Assembly (NCBI GenBank): GCA_964408455.1
Contig: CAYOZN010000007.1
Coordinates: 1-64,000, forward strand
Origin: CAYOZN01 sp964408455
Lineage (GTDB): Bacteria > Planctomycetota > Phycisphaerae > UBA1845 > UTPLA1
Length of the DNA: 64,000 bases
Reading direction: 5' to 3'
Shown here: positions 7,944 through 16,768 of the stretch, in pieces
Position numbering within the stretch: position 1 is the first letter of the stretch
Layout of the letters: the number at the start of each line of letters is the position of its first letter
The notes under the pieces: generated by a model
Databases searched by the model: none
The model's input: only the letters and a program-made list of their open reading frames with translations
What the model was told of the DNA's origin: nothing
Position numbers and translations under genes: made by a program

Positions 7944-9179
7944 TCATACCAGTTTCACTCGCCCCGCTCGCCGTTTGCCCACCTGCACCAGCATCCCATC
8001 CGCCGCCTGTACCTTGATTTGCGGATCGCTGACTTTCTGTTGATCCACCAGCACGCCGCCGCCCAGGATGAGCCGCCGCCCCTCGCTGGTCGACGGCGCC
8101 AAGTCCATGAGCTTCATCAACTTCGGCAGCCAGATCGATCCATCCGCCTCCAGCTCGCTTCGCGGCACCGGCACCGCCACGATGTCGTCGCGCAGCCCGC
8201 CCTCGACGATCACCTTCTGCCACAATTCGCGCTCGTGCTCGGCCGTGGCCGCGTCGTAGTACTGCGTGACGATCAACTGCGCCAGCCGCATCTTCGCGTC
8301 GCGCGGATGCGTCCGCTGCGGATCGGTCATCGCGGCGATCTCCCCGGCCGGCAACGCCGTCAGCAGCGTGTACCACTCCGGCATCATCTCGTCGCCGATA
8401 CGCATCGTCTTGCCGAACATGTCCTTCGGGCTCTCGGTCACACCGACGTAGTTACCCAGGCTCTTGGACATCTTCTCGACGCCGTCGAGCCCCCGGAGGA
8501 TCGGCATGATGACGACCAGCTGCGCCGGCTTACCGTAGGCCGGCATGAGATCGCGCCCGACAAGATTGTTGAATGTCTGGTCCGTCCCGCCCAGCTCGAC
8601 ATCGGCGTCGATCATGACCGAGTCGTAGGCCTGCATGAGCGGATAGAGCATTTCCGTCATCGAGATCGGCGTCTCGTCGGCCAGCCGCAGCTTGAAGTTT
8701 TCGCGCTGGAGCATCTGCTGCACCGTCATCTGCCCCATCAGGCGAAGCACATCGGCCAGCCGCAGTTCTGACAGCCATTCGCTGTTGTAACGGATCTCGA
8801 GCTTCTCCGGCCGCGTATCGAGCACCTTGCCCGCCTGCCGAAAGTACGTCTCCGCGTTGAGTTTGATCGTCGCCTCGTCCAGCACCGGCCGCGTCTTCGT
8901 CTTGCCGGTCGGATCGCCGATCCTCGCGGTGTAATCGCCGATGATGAGCACCGCGCGATGCCCGCAGTCCTGGAACTGCCGCATCTTGCGCAGCACCACG
9001 GTGTGGCCGAGGTGAATATCCGGCGCCGTCGGATCGAGCCCGAGCTTGATGCGCAGCGGCCTGCCGGCCTTCGCGCTGGCTTCGAGGCGGGCGCGCAGGT
9101 CGCGCTCGGTGTAGAGGGCCTCGCACCCGCGGCTGAGCACGGCCATCTGTTCGTCGATCGGTGGAAAGTTGCTCATCAT
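7944..9179 (-). CDS. tyrS: Tyrosyl-tRNA synthetase
   Basis: Charges tRNA-Tyr with tyrosine. A class I synthetase of 411 residues: HIGH-type motif HLGH at 56-59, the tyrosine/AMP pocket with GGTDQ (197-201), and KMSKS at 236-240. A C-terminal S4 RNA-binding domain is present (EGRRLILGGGVLVDQQKVSD onward). The HLGH form and length resemble the TyrZ subgroup. Two adjacent ATGs begin the frame (9179 and 9176). It appears monocistronic, with a 303-base spacer to the divergent chaperone operon. Confidence 0.95.
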   Translation of the reverse strand: MMSNFPPIDEQMAVLSRGCEALYTERDLRARLEASAKAGRPLRIKLGLDPTAPDIHLGHTVVLRKMRQFQDCGHRAVLIIGDYTARIGDPTGKTKTRPVLDEATIKLNAETYFRQAGKVLDTRPEKLEIRYNSEWLSELRLADVLRLMGQMTVQQMLQRENFKLRLADETPISMTEMLYPLMQAYDSVMIDADVELGGTDQTFNNLVGRDLMPAYGKPAQLVVIMPILRGLDGVEKMSKSLGNYVGVTESPKDMFGKTMRIGDEMMPEWYTLLTALPAGEIAAMTDPQRTHPRDAKMRLAQLIVTQYYDAATAEHERELWQKVIVEGGLRDDIVAVPVPRSELEADGSIWLPKLMKLMDLAPSTSEGRRLILGGGVLVDQQKVSDPQIKVQAADGMLVQVGKRRAGRVKLV

Positions 9180-9482
9180 GTGCGTCTGTCGTTGCCCCCG
9201 AGCTACACAGCCTCTGCCGATGCCGTCGCGTCGACAAGCAGGCCTTCGAACGCCATTGTAATTGGCCCCCGCCGCGCGGCCACTCCCGTGCGCACCACTG
9301 CTTCAGGCAGCGTTGACTCCGTGTGCCACTGCTTTGTGTGCTCACCCGGTGTGTCATTGCTTTCGTCCGGCTGGATCTACCGGCAGCCTAGGCGTAGCTT
9401 GAAACAAGTTTACTACTTCGTATAATGAGGGTACGGGGCGTTGCACTCGCAACTAAGTTAGATTGTCTCCACCAGTCGTGCC
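9180..9482. other. Divergent spacer between tyrS and the Hsp70-like operon
   Basis: 303 bases without a gene. The right part contains the strong promoter described at 9399-9426. The left part (9240-9370) has tandem short motifs of the form CACTGCTT and GTGTGCC with no clear function. The composition changes here from GC-rich on the tyrS side to near-balanced on the operon side. Confidence 0.5.
9399..9426 (+). promoter_or_regulatory. Sigma-70-like promoter of the Hsp70-like operon
   Basis: TTGAAA (9399-9404), a 16-base spacer and a perfect TATAAT (9421-9426). It is the closest match to the bacterial housekeeping consensus seen in the window. Transcription should start near 9433, about 50 bases before the first ATG. 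Confidence 0.7.
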
Positions 9483-11936
9483 ATGAGCCATTCACCCGAA
9501 CGGGCGACAGGCGCCGGCTGCCGCCTGATTGAGTATCTTTCTCGAATGTCCCAGCGAATCTATACGGACGGGGATGCGGATGATGAGATAGCTGCACTTG
9601 AGCATCTCCACACGCAAGGATCAGCGACTACAAACGACCTAATTCGGCTTGGTAACCTGTACTACAATTCAAAGCGAGATTTCGGGCGGGCGATTCAAGT
9701 CTACCGATATGCGGCATCTATAGAACCCTCGGCGGTCGTATTCTACAACTTAGGCCTCGCTTTGAGCCGCCCCGAGGTGTCGCAGGACCTGGACGCTGCC
9801 GATGCCTTTTGCCGAGCGCTTAAGAACACGCCAGATTACGCCTTGGCAAAGAAGCAGCTCGACGCAACGGCGACCAAGTTGATACCCTTGATGCAAAGGG
9901 CGCGCAAAGAAGCTGAAGGCCTTTTGTCTCCCGAGCATTACTTTCAGTTCTACATAGATCCGATACGACTCCTGCGGCTTGACAGTGCTATCGACGCCGA
10001 TCGTGATGCCGCGAAAAAGATACAGCGTGCGACAAAGTACTTGCTGCATGAAATTGATTTGAACGATGGACTCGTCAGCTGGATGGAGAACCTCGCAATC
10101 GACAAATCCCGCGCCTTGGCGCTCGTCGATGAGCTGCACGATGATATGCGCCTCTGCTTCCACGCAATCGTTCATCGAAACGAATCGCTCTGCCGCTTCC
10201 TTACGCATGGGGATATCCAGCACTTCCTGTATTCTGAAGCCCGGTCGCTCGATGAGGTGTGGGAGGCGCTCGATGACGACACCTTGGAATTTCGCGAACT
10301 CCTTAACAAGCCGTTTGCCCGACAGTATGACTTCGTCTTGTCGAGGGCTATCGATCAACGCAAATTGGCCGTTATCGAGGCATTGTTTGATGGACGGCGC
10401 TGGGTTGAGCCAGAGGACGAAGATGTTTGTTTTCGTGGTGCGATGCAGTGCGTTCGAGCGGTTGTACAGGAAGCGAACGCAAGAAAGGCGACCAACGGTA
10501 GGCAGTCCCTTCAAGCACTGCAGTCTTGGTTGGACGATGGAGCTATCGTGGAGATCTTTAATCTTCTTCCCACGGCCTACTTTCGTGACGAGCAGGTTCA
10601 ATTGGTTCGGATCATTCGCGAAATGGCCGTTGACTGTTGGAACAATCATAGCGATTCGGAGCTTTCAGCTGCGGTGCTAAGCCTGTGCAAGCGGTTCAGA
10701 TTCAAGAGCGCCGAGCTCAACAATCAGCTCGAAAAGGATTTGGCTGCCGTCACGACGATCCTTAACGAGACCAGAGAGCATTCGTTCTCGGCGGAGGTCC
10801 GACGCGGCATTCCGGTCAGCATCACCTCGACAGGTGCCGAGCTTGATGGTGTACGACTTGGACCGGACGAGGTTGAAGCCATCCGCTGGGGCGAGTATGT
10901 GAGAACGGTGAATGGAATTGAGTCTGAACACGACTTCTGTATTGGTATTCGCGGCCAGTCGCGAGCAATCGAGATTCGGTGGGGAAAACGCAGCATATTT
11001 CAAGCAGTGGGCGATGTATTCCGGAAGCGCGGTGAGATATGCCCAATCGATCAGTTGGGGACGGCTGACCAGCAACAGATGTTTCGCAAGGCGATAAATG
11101 CTGCCTTGCATTTTCTTATGCCGTCGCTGCTCTCAAAGTTGGTTGAACGATTGCGCGGTGGCGGCTCCATTGGAGTCGGGCACTGTCGTCTCTCGGCACG
11201 TGGTATCGCATTTCAGGCAGGGCTCCTTCGTGCAACCGATTGGCTTATCCCCTGGTCTCAAGCAATCGCGACCATCCGGAATGGTCAGATGGTGGTCGCG
11301 GACCGACGTCGAAGTAAAGCAACGACAGCAATGTCGATCATGGAAACGGACAATGCTGTGCTGCTGCCTATGCTCATTGAGGTCTTGAAGAATGACGTGG
11401 GTGCCAAAATCGATGAATCGGAGAACTATGCGTGTGGCGAGAGAACGCCGCGGCAGAGTCCATCGTCAAATCTCCGTCCACCACTTACGTGGCTCTTGGT
11501 GATAGCAGCTATTGTTTTCGCGGGGATTTTGATGGCCGATTGGAATTCTCCGTCCTCAGGTAATTCTCGACGATCCTCGAGCAGGCGCATGCAGCAATCG
11601 TACGGTACGCGAGTGCCGTCACGACTGAACCCCACAACGGATCGTCCAGCTTATCGAGTTTCGACTTACGTTGATGCCGAGCTCAATCGTGACAAACAGG
11701 CCATTGATATGGCAAAGGCCAAGTTTGCACAGATGGATTCGGAATTCCAGGCGCTTGCGGGGCAAATCGATCGCGAACGCCTTACTTTGGATCGCACAAG
11801 TGAGATTGCGGTGACGCGGTTCAACCAAAAGATTGATCGGTACAATTTGCTTTTGGAGGAACTGAGAGAGCAGCAGCGACACATCAATCAAATGATCGAC
11901 GACTACAATAATAGACTGCGCCGACACGGCCAATGA
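9483..11936 (+). CDS. Membrane-anchored TPR/coiled-coil protein, first gene of the Hsp70-like operon
   Basis: 817 residues of unknown function. Residues 50-125 contain about two TPR-like hairpins (LIRLGNLYYNSKRDFGRAIQ, VVFYNLGLAL). Residues 140-430 are predicted helical. Residues 440-635 look like two consecutive beta-rich, possibly PH-like modules (GVRLGPDEVEAIRWG and GIAFQAGLLR...IPWSQAIATIRNG); that reading is inference. One membrane helix lies at about 667-685, followed by a Ser/Arg-rich linker and a long coiled coil (730-815, FNQKIDRYNLLLEELREQ). No HPD tripeptide or J domain is visible. An alternative start is the ATG at 9546. The GC content is markedly lower than in the flanks. The next gene follows after 19 bases. 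Confidence 0.72.
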   Translation: MSHSPERATGAGCRLIEYLSRMSQRIYTDGDADDEIAALEHLHTQGSATTNDLIRLGNLYYNSKRDFGRAIQVYRYAASIEPSAVVFYNLGLALSRPEVSQDLDAADAFCRALKNTPDYALAKKQLDATATKLIPLMQRARKEAEGLLSPEHYFQFYIDPIRLLRLDSAIDADRDAAKKIQRATKYLLHEIDLNDGLVSWMENLAIDKSRALALVDELHDDMRLCFHAIVHRNESLCRFLTHGDIQHFLYSEARSLDEVWEALDDDTLEFRELLNKPFARQYDFVLSRAIDQRKLAVIEALFDGRRWVEPEDEDVCFRGAMQCVRAVVQEANARKATNGRQSLQALQSWLDDGAIVEIFNLLPTAYFRDEQVQLVRIIREMAVDCWNNHSDSELSAAVLSLCKRFRFKSAELNNQLEKDLAAVTTILNETREHSFSAEVRRGIPVSITSTGAELDGVRLGPDEVEAIRWGEYVRTVNGIESEHDFCIGIRGQSRAIEIRWGKRSIFQAVGDVFRKRGEICPIDQLGTADQQQMFRKAINAALHFLMPSLLSKLVERLRGGGSIGVGHCRLSARGIAFQAGLLRATDWLIPWSQAIATIRNGQMVVADRRRSKATTAMSIMETDNAVLLPMLIEVLKNDVGAKIDESENYACGERTPRQSPSSNLRPPLTWLLVIAAIVFAGILMADWNSPSSGNSRRSSSRRMQQSYGTRVPSRLNPTTDRPAYRVSTYVDAELNRDKQAIDMAKAKFAQMDSEFQALAGQIDRERLTLDRTSEIAVTRFNQKIDRYNLLLEELREQQRHINQMIDDYNNRLRRHGQ

Positions 11937-11955
11937 TGAACTAGGACTCATACGC

Positions 11956-12318
11956 ATGGCTTATTTCGACATACAAGTGTCCTCGGTGCCAAGACCACTT
12001 CTGACAGCGCTCAATCAGGTGTATGAATTAGAGCAACGCCTAATGAAGCAGGGCGACCCCAGTAACCTGCAGCGCATCGTCGATAAGATGAAGAACGCAT
12101 TTGAGGAACTGGGACTCGTGTATGAGGACCCGATGGGCCAACGCGTGAATGAAACGCGCACTGATCTCGAAGTGTCGATCGCCGGCAGCAGGACGGAGAA
12201 CCTGATGGTGGTTGAGGTTATAAAACCGATCATCCGCGTTGTTGATCGGCCTGGAATTTCAAGGGTCGTGCAACGTGGGATCGCCGTCGTCAAGGCACTG
12301 GAGGAGAGGAATCAATGA
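11956..12318 (+). CDS. Miniature GrpE-like protein (putative nucleotide exchange factor for the adjacent Hsp70)
   Basis: 120 residues. An N-terminal helix (residues 12-52) is followed by a small beta domain (54-113) whose pattern follows the GrpE wing: GLVYEDPMGQRVN aligns with the family's FDPxxHEA region, and LMVVEVIKPIIR...VQRGIAVVK with its VVEVLQ...RPAMVVVA segment. The usual long N-terminal coiled coil of GrpE is mostly missing. Position supports the role: it lies between the TPR protein and the Hsp70, and its stop overlaps the Hsp70 start as ATGA (12315-12318). The GrpE assignment is my inference from pattern and context, not a database hit. Confidence 0.6.
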   Translation: MAYFDIQVSSVPRPLLTALNQVYELEQRLMKQGDPSNLQRIVDKMKNAFEELGLVYEDPMGQRVNETRTDLEVSIAGSRTENLMVVEVIKPIIRVVDRPGISRVVQRGIAVVKALEERNQ

Positions 12319-14822
12319 CGCAAATGATCAACTTCGCTGTCGATTTGGGCACCACGAATTCCCTGATTGCCAAGTTCAATAGGGGCACCGTCGACGTATT
12401 CAAGAACCCGATCGGCTTCAAGGAGACCTTGCCATCTGTCGTTGGCTTCCGCAACGACCGTATACTCGTTGGAGATAAGGCGCGCGACTATATGGAGAAG
12501 GATCCGAAGAGCGTAGTTGGTCGCTTCAAACGCACAATGGGAACGACAGAGTCATACCGCATTCAGTCGCTTAGTCAGTCAAAAACTCCCGTAGAGCTGT
12601 CAGCCTTCGTTTTGAAGGAGCTAAAGACGTTTATCCACACGGGCGAGTCTCCCGATGCGACCGTCATCACGGTGCCGGCATCGTTCGACATGGTGCAGTG
12701 CAAAGGCACCACCGAGGCTGGTTGCTTGGCAGGATTCAAACAGGTAATTCTGCTGCAAGAGCCAATTGCAGCAAGTCTCGCATATGCCAACAAGGAGAAG
12801 AATCTTGATCTGAAGAACAGCCAGTGGATCGTTTACGACCTCGGCGGCGGCACGTTTGACGTGGCCCTTGTTCGAATTGTCGAGGGCGAATTGAGAGTCA
12901 TGGATCACGAGGGAGACAATTTTCTTGGCGGTATCGACTTTGATGCGATGATCGTTGAGCAGATCATTGCACCCCGGCTAGAAGCTACACGGAGATTTCA
13001 CGACCTCGTACCGCAGATGAAAAGTGATTCGGGCCGCTACAACACGCTGTGGTACTTGTTGCTTCACTCTGCCGAAGAAGCGAAGATCGAGCTATCAACT
13101 CGCACGTCCACGGAAATTGATATAGGCCGCGTGAATCTCGTCGATGAATCCAACAAGCCCTTCGATGAATGTCTAGCAATTACACGTTCGGATTTTGAGA
13201 ACCTAATCAGGCCGCTGATCGATCGCACTGCCGAGATGCTCGGACGGATTCTGACGCGAAACTCTCTTCAGCCTAGCGACCTTCGCTTTGTCTTGATGGT
13301 CGGTGGTTCAACGTACATTCCGTTTGTGCGCCGGCGAATCGAGGAGCTGCTGCAGATTCCAGTCAACACAGGTATTGACCCGACAAACGCCATCGTGGTT
13401 GGCGCAGCCTACTACGCCGGTACAAAGGAAGTCGGGCTCAATTCATCCCCGGTTCCAGGCGCTGTTGCCACGCCCGGTCTGAAGATTAGAGCTGTCTACA
13501 ATCGCGCTTCGCAGGAAAAAGAAGAGATGTTCTCTGCGAAAGTGGAGGGCTCAACCGCTGGCTTGAACTATCGAATAACCCGCAGCGACGGCGCGTTCGA
13601 CAGTGGACTCAAGCCCCTTGCAGCGCGCATCCATGAGGATTTGCCGCTCCAGGAGGAGGCATACAACTTCTTTGAGTTTCAAGTCTACGACAGTCAAGGG
13701 CGCGTTGTGTCTACTGAACTGGACTCTATTCAAATCGCGCACGGTCAATACAGTGTTGCAGGTCAGCTGTTGCCTCACGACCTCAGTCTAGTTGTTGACG
13801 ACGTTGACCAACAGGACACAAAGCTTGAATCAATATTTGAGCGTAACACAGTGCTTCCTGCAAAGCGTCGGAGAATGACTAAAGAGGCCAGCCGCGCGCT
13901 TCGCCGAGGAACCGACGACCAAATCCGAATCATGGTGGTAGAAGGTCCAGCCGATAACCACTTCAGCGCCAACACGCCATTGGGCTATTTGAGCATCAGC
14001 GCAAAGGATGTAACCCGTGACATTCCGCGCGGTGCCGATATTGAACTCGAGTTCGAGGTGTCGGAGTCACGTGATTTGACTGTTCGCGTATCGATTCCAT
14101 TTACGGGCCAGAGCTATTCTGACGTTTTTAGACTGGAACCTCACAACATCCCGGCCCAAGCGCTATCTGACGAAATTCAGCTACTCGCATCCAGACTTGA
14201 GCGTGAAAAGGTCGAAGCGTTGGAGAGTGAAAGATACGAGGTCGCCAAAGGTCTTGACCTTTTGGAAGCTCCGTTGCGAGAGCTTGAGGCAGAGGCACTG
14301 CAATTGGCAGATGACAATGTCAACAAGGATGGCGTTTACAAGCTAGCCGGTGAAAAGCGGCGAATTGCCGAAAGGTTCAGCCGCCTTACGGCAGGCAAGC
14401 GAATCGATGGGCTTCGCGCGGAGTACTCAAGTGTAAGGGATGAAGCCGTTTCGATCGTGGGCGAGCGAGGCAATGATTATGAGCGCAGTCAATTGAACGA
14501 GGTCATCGCGCAAGAGCATACATTGCTAGTCTCGAACAGCCCCGCTAGACTCGAAGCCGCCATCGCGCAGCTCCATCGGATTACCTTTCAAATCCTCCGG
14601 CGCACGCCTGAATTCTTGATCAGCTGGTTCGAACACCTCGTGAGCAAGCGCGAATCCCTGAATGACCAAGTGCAGGCCAAGAACCTCATTGACGCGGGTA
14701 AGCGCCATATTGCCGCTGAAGACTTCGATCGGCTAGTGGAGGTAAATAGCCGCCTTCACAGTCTTTTGCCAGAACGAGAACAAGCAACTAAGGAGATGCA
14801 GCACTTCACGGGAATCGTGTAG
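12315..14822 (+). CDS. Divergent Hsp70 family chaperone with an inserted domain and a long helical tail
   Basis: 835 residues. The ATPase domain (1-370) is complete: phosphate-1 DLGTTNS (10-16), VITVPASF (117-124), phosphate-2 YDLGGGTFD (174-182) and the adenosine motif LMVGGSTYIPFVRR (327-340). The normal DVxPLSLG linker does not follow directly. Instead about 110 extra beta-rich residues (375-487) come first, then a recognisable substrate-binding beta domain (488-606; DLSLVVDD, NTVLPAKR, TPLGYL, then an IELEFEV strand). The tail (610-835) is almost entirely helical and longer than a DnaK lid. It is translationally coupled to the GrpE-like gene. No dnaJ or dnaK is nearby. Probably a specialised chaperone rather than the housekeeping DnaK. 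Confidence 0.88.
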   Translation: MTQMINFAVDLGTTNSLIAKFNRGTVDVFKNPIGFKETLPSVVGFRNDRILVGDKARDYMEKDPKSVVGRFKRTMGTTESYRIQSLSQSKTPVELSAFVLKELKTFIHTGESPDATVITVPASFDMVQCKGTTEAGCLAGFKQVILLQEPIAASLAYANKEKNLDLKNSQWIVYDLGGGTFDVALVRIVEGELRVMDHEGDNFLGGIDFDAMIVEQIIAPRLEATRRFHDLVPQMKSDSGRYNTLWYLLLHSAEEAKIELSTRTSTEIDIGRVNLVDESNKPFDECLAITRSDFENLIRPLIDRTAEMLGRILTRNSLQPSDLRFVLMVGGSTYIPFVRRRIEELLQIPVNTGIDPTNAIVVGAAYYAGTKEVGLNSSPVPGAVATPGLKIRAVYNRASQEKEEMFSAKVEGSTAGLNYRITRSDGAFDSGLKPLAARIHEDLPLQEEAYNFFEFQVYDSQGRVVSTELDSIQIAHGQYSVAGQLLPHDLSLVVDDVDQQDTKLESIFERNTVLPAKRRRMTKEASRALRRGTDDQIRIMVVEGPADNHFSANTPLGYLSISAKDVTRDIPRGADIELEFEVSESRDLTVRVSIPFTGQSYSDVFRLEPHNIPAQALSDEIQLLASRLEREKVEALESERYEVAKGLDLLEAPLRELEAEALQLADDNVNKDGVYKLAGEKRRIAERFSRLTAGKRIDGLRAEYSSVRDEAVSIVGERGNDYERSQLNEVIAQEHTLLVSNSPARLEAAIAQLHRITFQILRRTPEFLISWFEHLVSKRESLNDQVQAKNLIDAGKRHIAAEDFDRLVEVNSRLHSLLPEREQATKEMQHFTGIV

Positions 14823-14868
14823 TGAGTGGTGCGACAACTTTCGACTGCTCATAATCCCGTCGCGCCCG

Positions 14869-16269
14869 TTACCTTTTCGTGCGCATTGTAGACGGATACC
14901 CGAACTTCACCTTCCCCGCCACCGGCACCACCACGCGTGCCGACGCCAGCCGTTCGAAATCCCACGTCCGCGCCGCCTCGCGGAGCGTCACGCGCATGTC
15001 ACGCTTCACCTTGCCTGAATATACCTTCTTCCGGCCGCGCAGGATCGTGATCGGCTCGTCGAGGTTGATGATGTCATCCGACAGCAGCAGCACGATGCGC
15101 ACCGCGTTCCGCGAGTTCAGCTTGATCTCCTGCCGCTTTCCGCGCCGAATCGACCCCTCGACCAGCCCCAGCTTGCTCACCAGGTGTCGCCGCGTCGCCG
15201 TCGCCTCCGTCTCGCCCTCCTGCATCTCCACCTGGATCGTCCCATCCGTCAGCGGCTCGCCTTGAAGCCGGTCGGCGGCGATCCAGTATGCCTCGCTCTG
15301 CTCGGCCAGGCGAAAGGTCTGCCGCACGCGCTCGGGCCAGCGCTCGCGCCGCTGGTCGAGAAACTTCGTCCACAGTTGCGGCGGCGGCACGACGTTGAGA
15401 TGTCCCACGTCCGCCAGCTCGGCCGCGTCGAACCGCCCGTTGCCCACCGCCCGCATGACGGCGGTCATGTGCTTGTTCCTCGCCGCGTTGCCGCCGTCGA
15501 GCATCGGCTTTCCCTCGGCATCGACGTTGTCCTTCGCCCCCCAGACGAACAGCACGTAGGTATTCGCCAGATTCTGGAGCAGGTCCTCGTACAGCAGCTC
15601 GCCGCCGGGCGCCTGGAGCGGCGTTGCCATCGGCATGACACCGGCGAACAGTTCGGGCTGCATCAGCCCGGCCATCCAGGCGTTGTGACCCCCCAGCGAG
15701 TATCCCACCAGCAGCACGCGATCGTTGTCGACGTGATACTTCCTGCGCAGGGCCTCGACCCATTGCCGCGGCCGGCCGGCCAGGTGGGCCGGCAGCGTGA
15801 GGGCGATGGCGCCGTCCTCGTCGTCCTTGTCGGCCGCAATCCGGTCCGGTGCGACGACGATGAACTCCTCGCGGCGGCTGCCGAGAAAGAAGAGCGTCAT
15901 GTCCAGCATGCCCTCGGCCGTCTGCCCCTGCCCGTGAAGGGTGAGGATGAGCGGCCACTTTCGCTGCGGGTCGTAGTCCTTCGGCACGTTGGCCCACGCC
16001 GTGCGCTTCGACGACTTGCCGCGCCGCAGCTGGAGCGTGATCTCCTGCTTGCCCGCCGGCTGCTTTTCCCAGAGTTGCAGCTTGCGGATGGCCTTGGCGA
16101 GCGTGACGGGCGTGAGGTCCTTGCCGGCAAGAATCTGCTTTTCCAGCCGCGTACGATCGGAACGTTTGCCGGCGAGGAAGTATTCGCGGAGCTGCGCGTC
16201 GAGCGCTTCCGCGTTCGCGATCAGCGGCGCAAACAGGATGCCGGCGAGGATGAACAGTATTCGGTTCAT
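14869..16269 (-). CDS. Secreted alpha/beta hydrolase (esterase/dienelactone-hydrolase-like)
   Basis: 466 residues with a signal peptide (MNRILFILAGILFAPLIANA). After a helical region, the hydrolase fold starts at about residue 85 (WPLILTLHGQGQTAEG, oxyanion HGQG). The nucleophile elbow GYSLGG follows (VLLVGYSLGGHNAWMAGLM), and a late ELADVGHLNVV gives the probable catalytic histidine. A C-terminal beta region (about 365-466) is separate. The upstream frame extends to 16359, but the ATG at 16269 starts the signal peptide exactly. Substrate unknown. Convergent with the Hsp70 gene, only 46 bases away. Confidence 0.78.
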   Translation of the reverse strand: MNRILFILAGILFAPLIANAEALDAQLREYFLAGKRSDRTRLEKQILAGKDLTPVTLAKAIRKLQLWEKQPAGKQEITLQLRRGKSSKRTAWANVPKDYDPQRKWPLILTLHGQGQTAEGMLDMTLFFLGSRREEFIVVAPDRIAADKDDEDGAIALTLPAHLAGRPRQWVEALRRKYHVDNDRVLLVGYSLGGHNAWMAGLMQPELFAGVMPMATPLQAPGGELLYEDLLQNLANTYVLFVWGAKDNVDAEGKPMLDGGNAARNKHMTAVMRAVGNGRFDAAELADVGHLNVVPPPQLWTKFLDQRRERWPERVRQTFRLAEQSEAYWIAADRLQGEPLTDGTIQVEMQEGETEATATRRHLVSKLGLVEGSIRRGKRQEIKLNSRNAVRIVLLLSDDIINLDEPITILRGRKKVYSGKVKRDMRVTLREAARTWDFERLASARVVVPVAGKVKFGYPSTMRTKR

Positions 16270-16288
16270 TGTATCTGACGACAAACGA

Positions 16289-16576
16289 TTACTTCGAACT
16301 CTCGGCCATCGCGGGAACGGTAATGCCGCACCCAGGACACTGCCCGGTCGCACCGTCAATCAGATCATATCCGCAGTCTTGGCAACGGCGCAGCCGCATC
16401 GGAAACGCAACATTGACGATAAACCGTCCACCGAAGAGCAGATACACGCCGGTCGCGAGGCGCCACAAGCCCGGAAGAGGATCCTCATGAGTCATGAATA
16501 ATAAGGATATGCCGTCGATGACAAGAAAAACACCGAGAGGCTTCAGCAATACCCAGAACAGGGCCTTGTACTTCAT
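16289..16576 (-). CDS. Small membrane protein with C-terminal zinc ribbon
   Basis: 95 residues: two hydrophobic stretches (about 8-28 and 38-58) followed by a cytosolic CxxC-x10-CxxC zinc ribbon (RCQDCGYDL...GQCPGCG). This CGYDL...CPxCG layout is frequent in planctomycete small membrane proteins of unknown function. It sits 19 bases upstream of the esterase gene on the same strand and may be co-transcribed with it. Confidence 0.62.
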   Translation of the reverse strand: MKYKALFWVLLKPLGVFLVIDGISLLFMTHEDPLPGLWRLATGVYLLFGGRFIVNVAFPMRLRRCQDCGYDLIDGATGQCPGCGITVPAMAESSK

Positions 16577-16768
16577 GATCCGCTCCCGCGATTTCGCATG
16601 CCCAGCTCGTGTAGCAATGCAGATGACGCAGTCTCAGAATCGCGGATTGTGAGAAATACACCAATCCAGATGAACCAGGTCTGCGGGTGCTTCTCTGTCG
16701 ACCAGGAGGTTTCAAATCGACAACCTGGATCTGCGCAATCTGCGTAATCTGCGGATTTTGTACCACAC

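Noticed and set aside
7783..8376. Extension of the secreted TPR protein to 578 residues
   Set aside because: It runs antisense through tyrS; the signal peptide and ribosome-binding site fix the start at 7782.
9483..11936. J-domain co-chaperone in the first gene of the Hsp70 operon
   Set aside because: No HPD tripeptide or J-domain helix pattern was found in the 817 residues.
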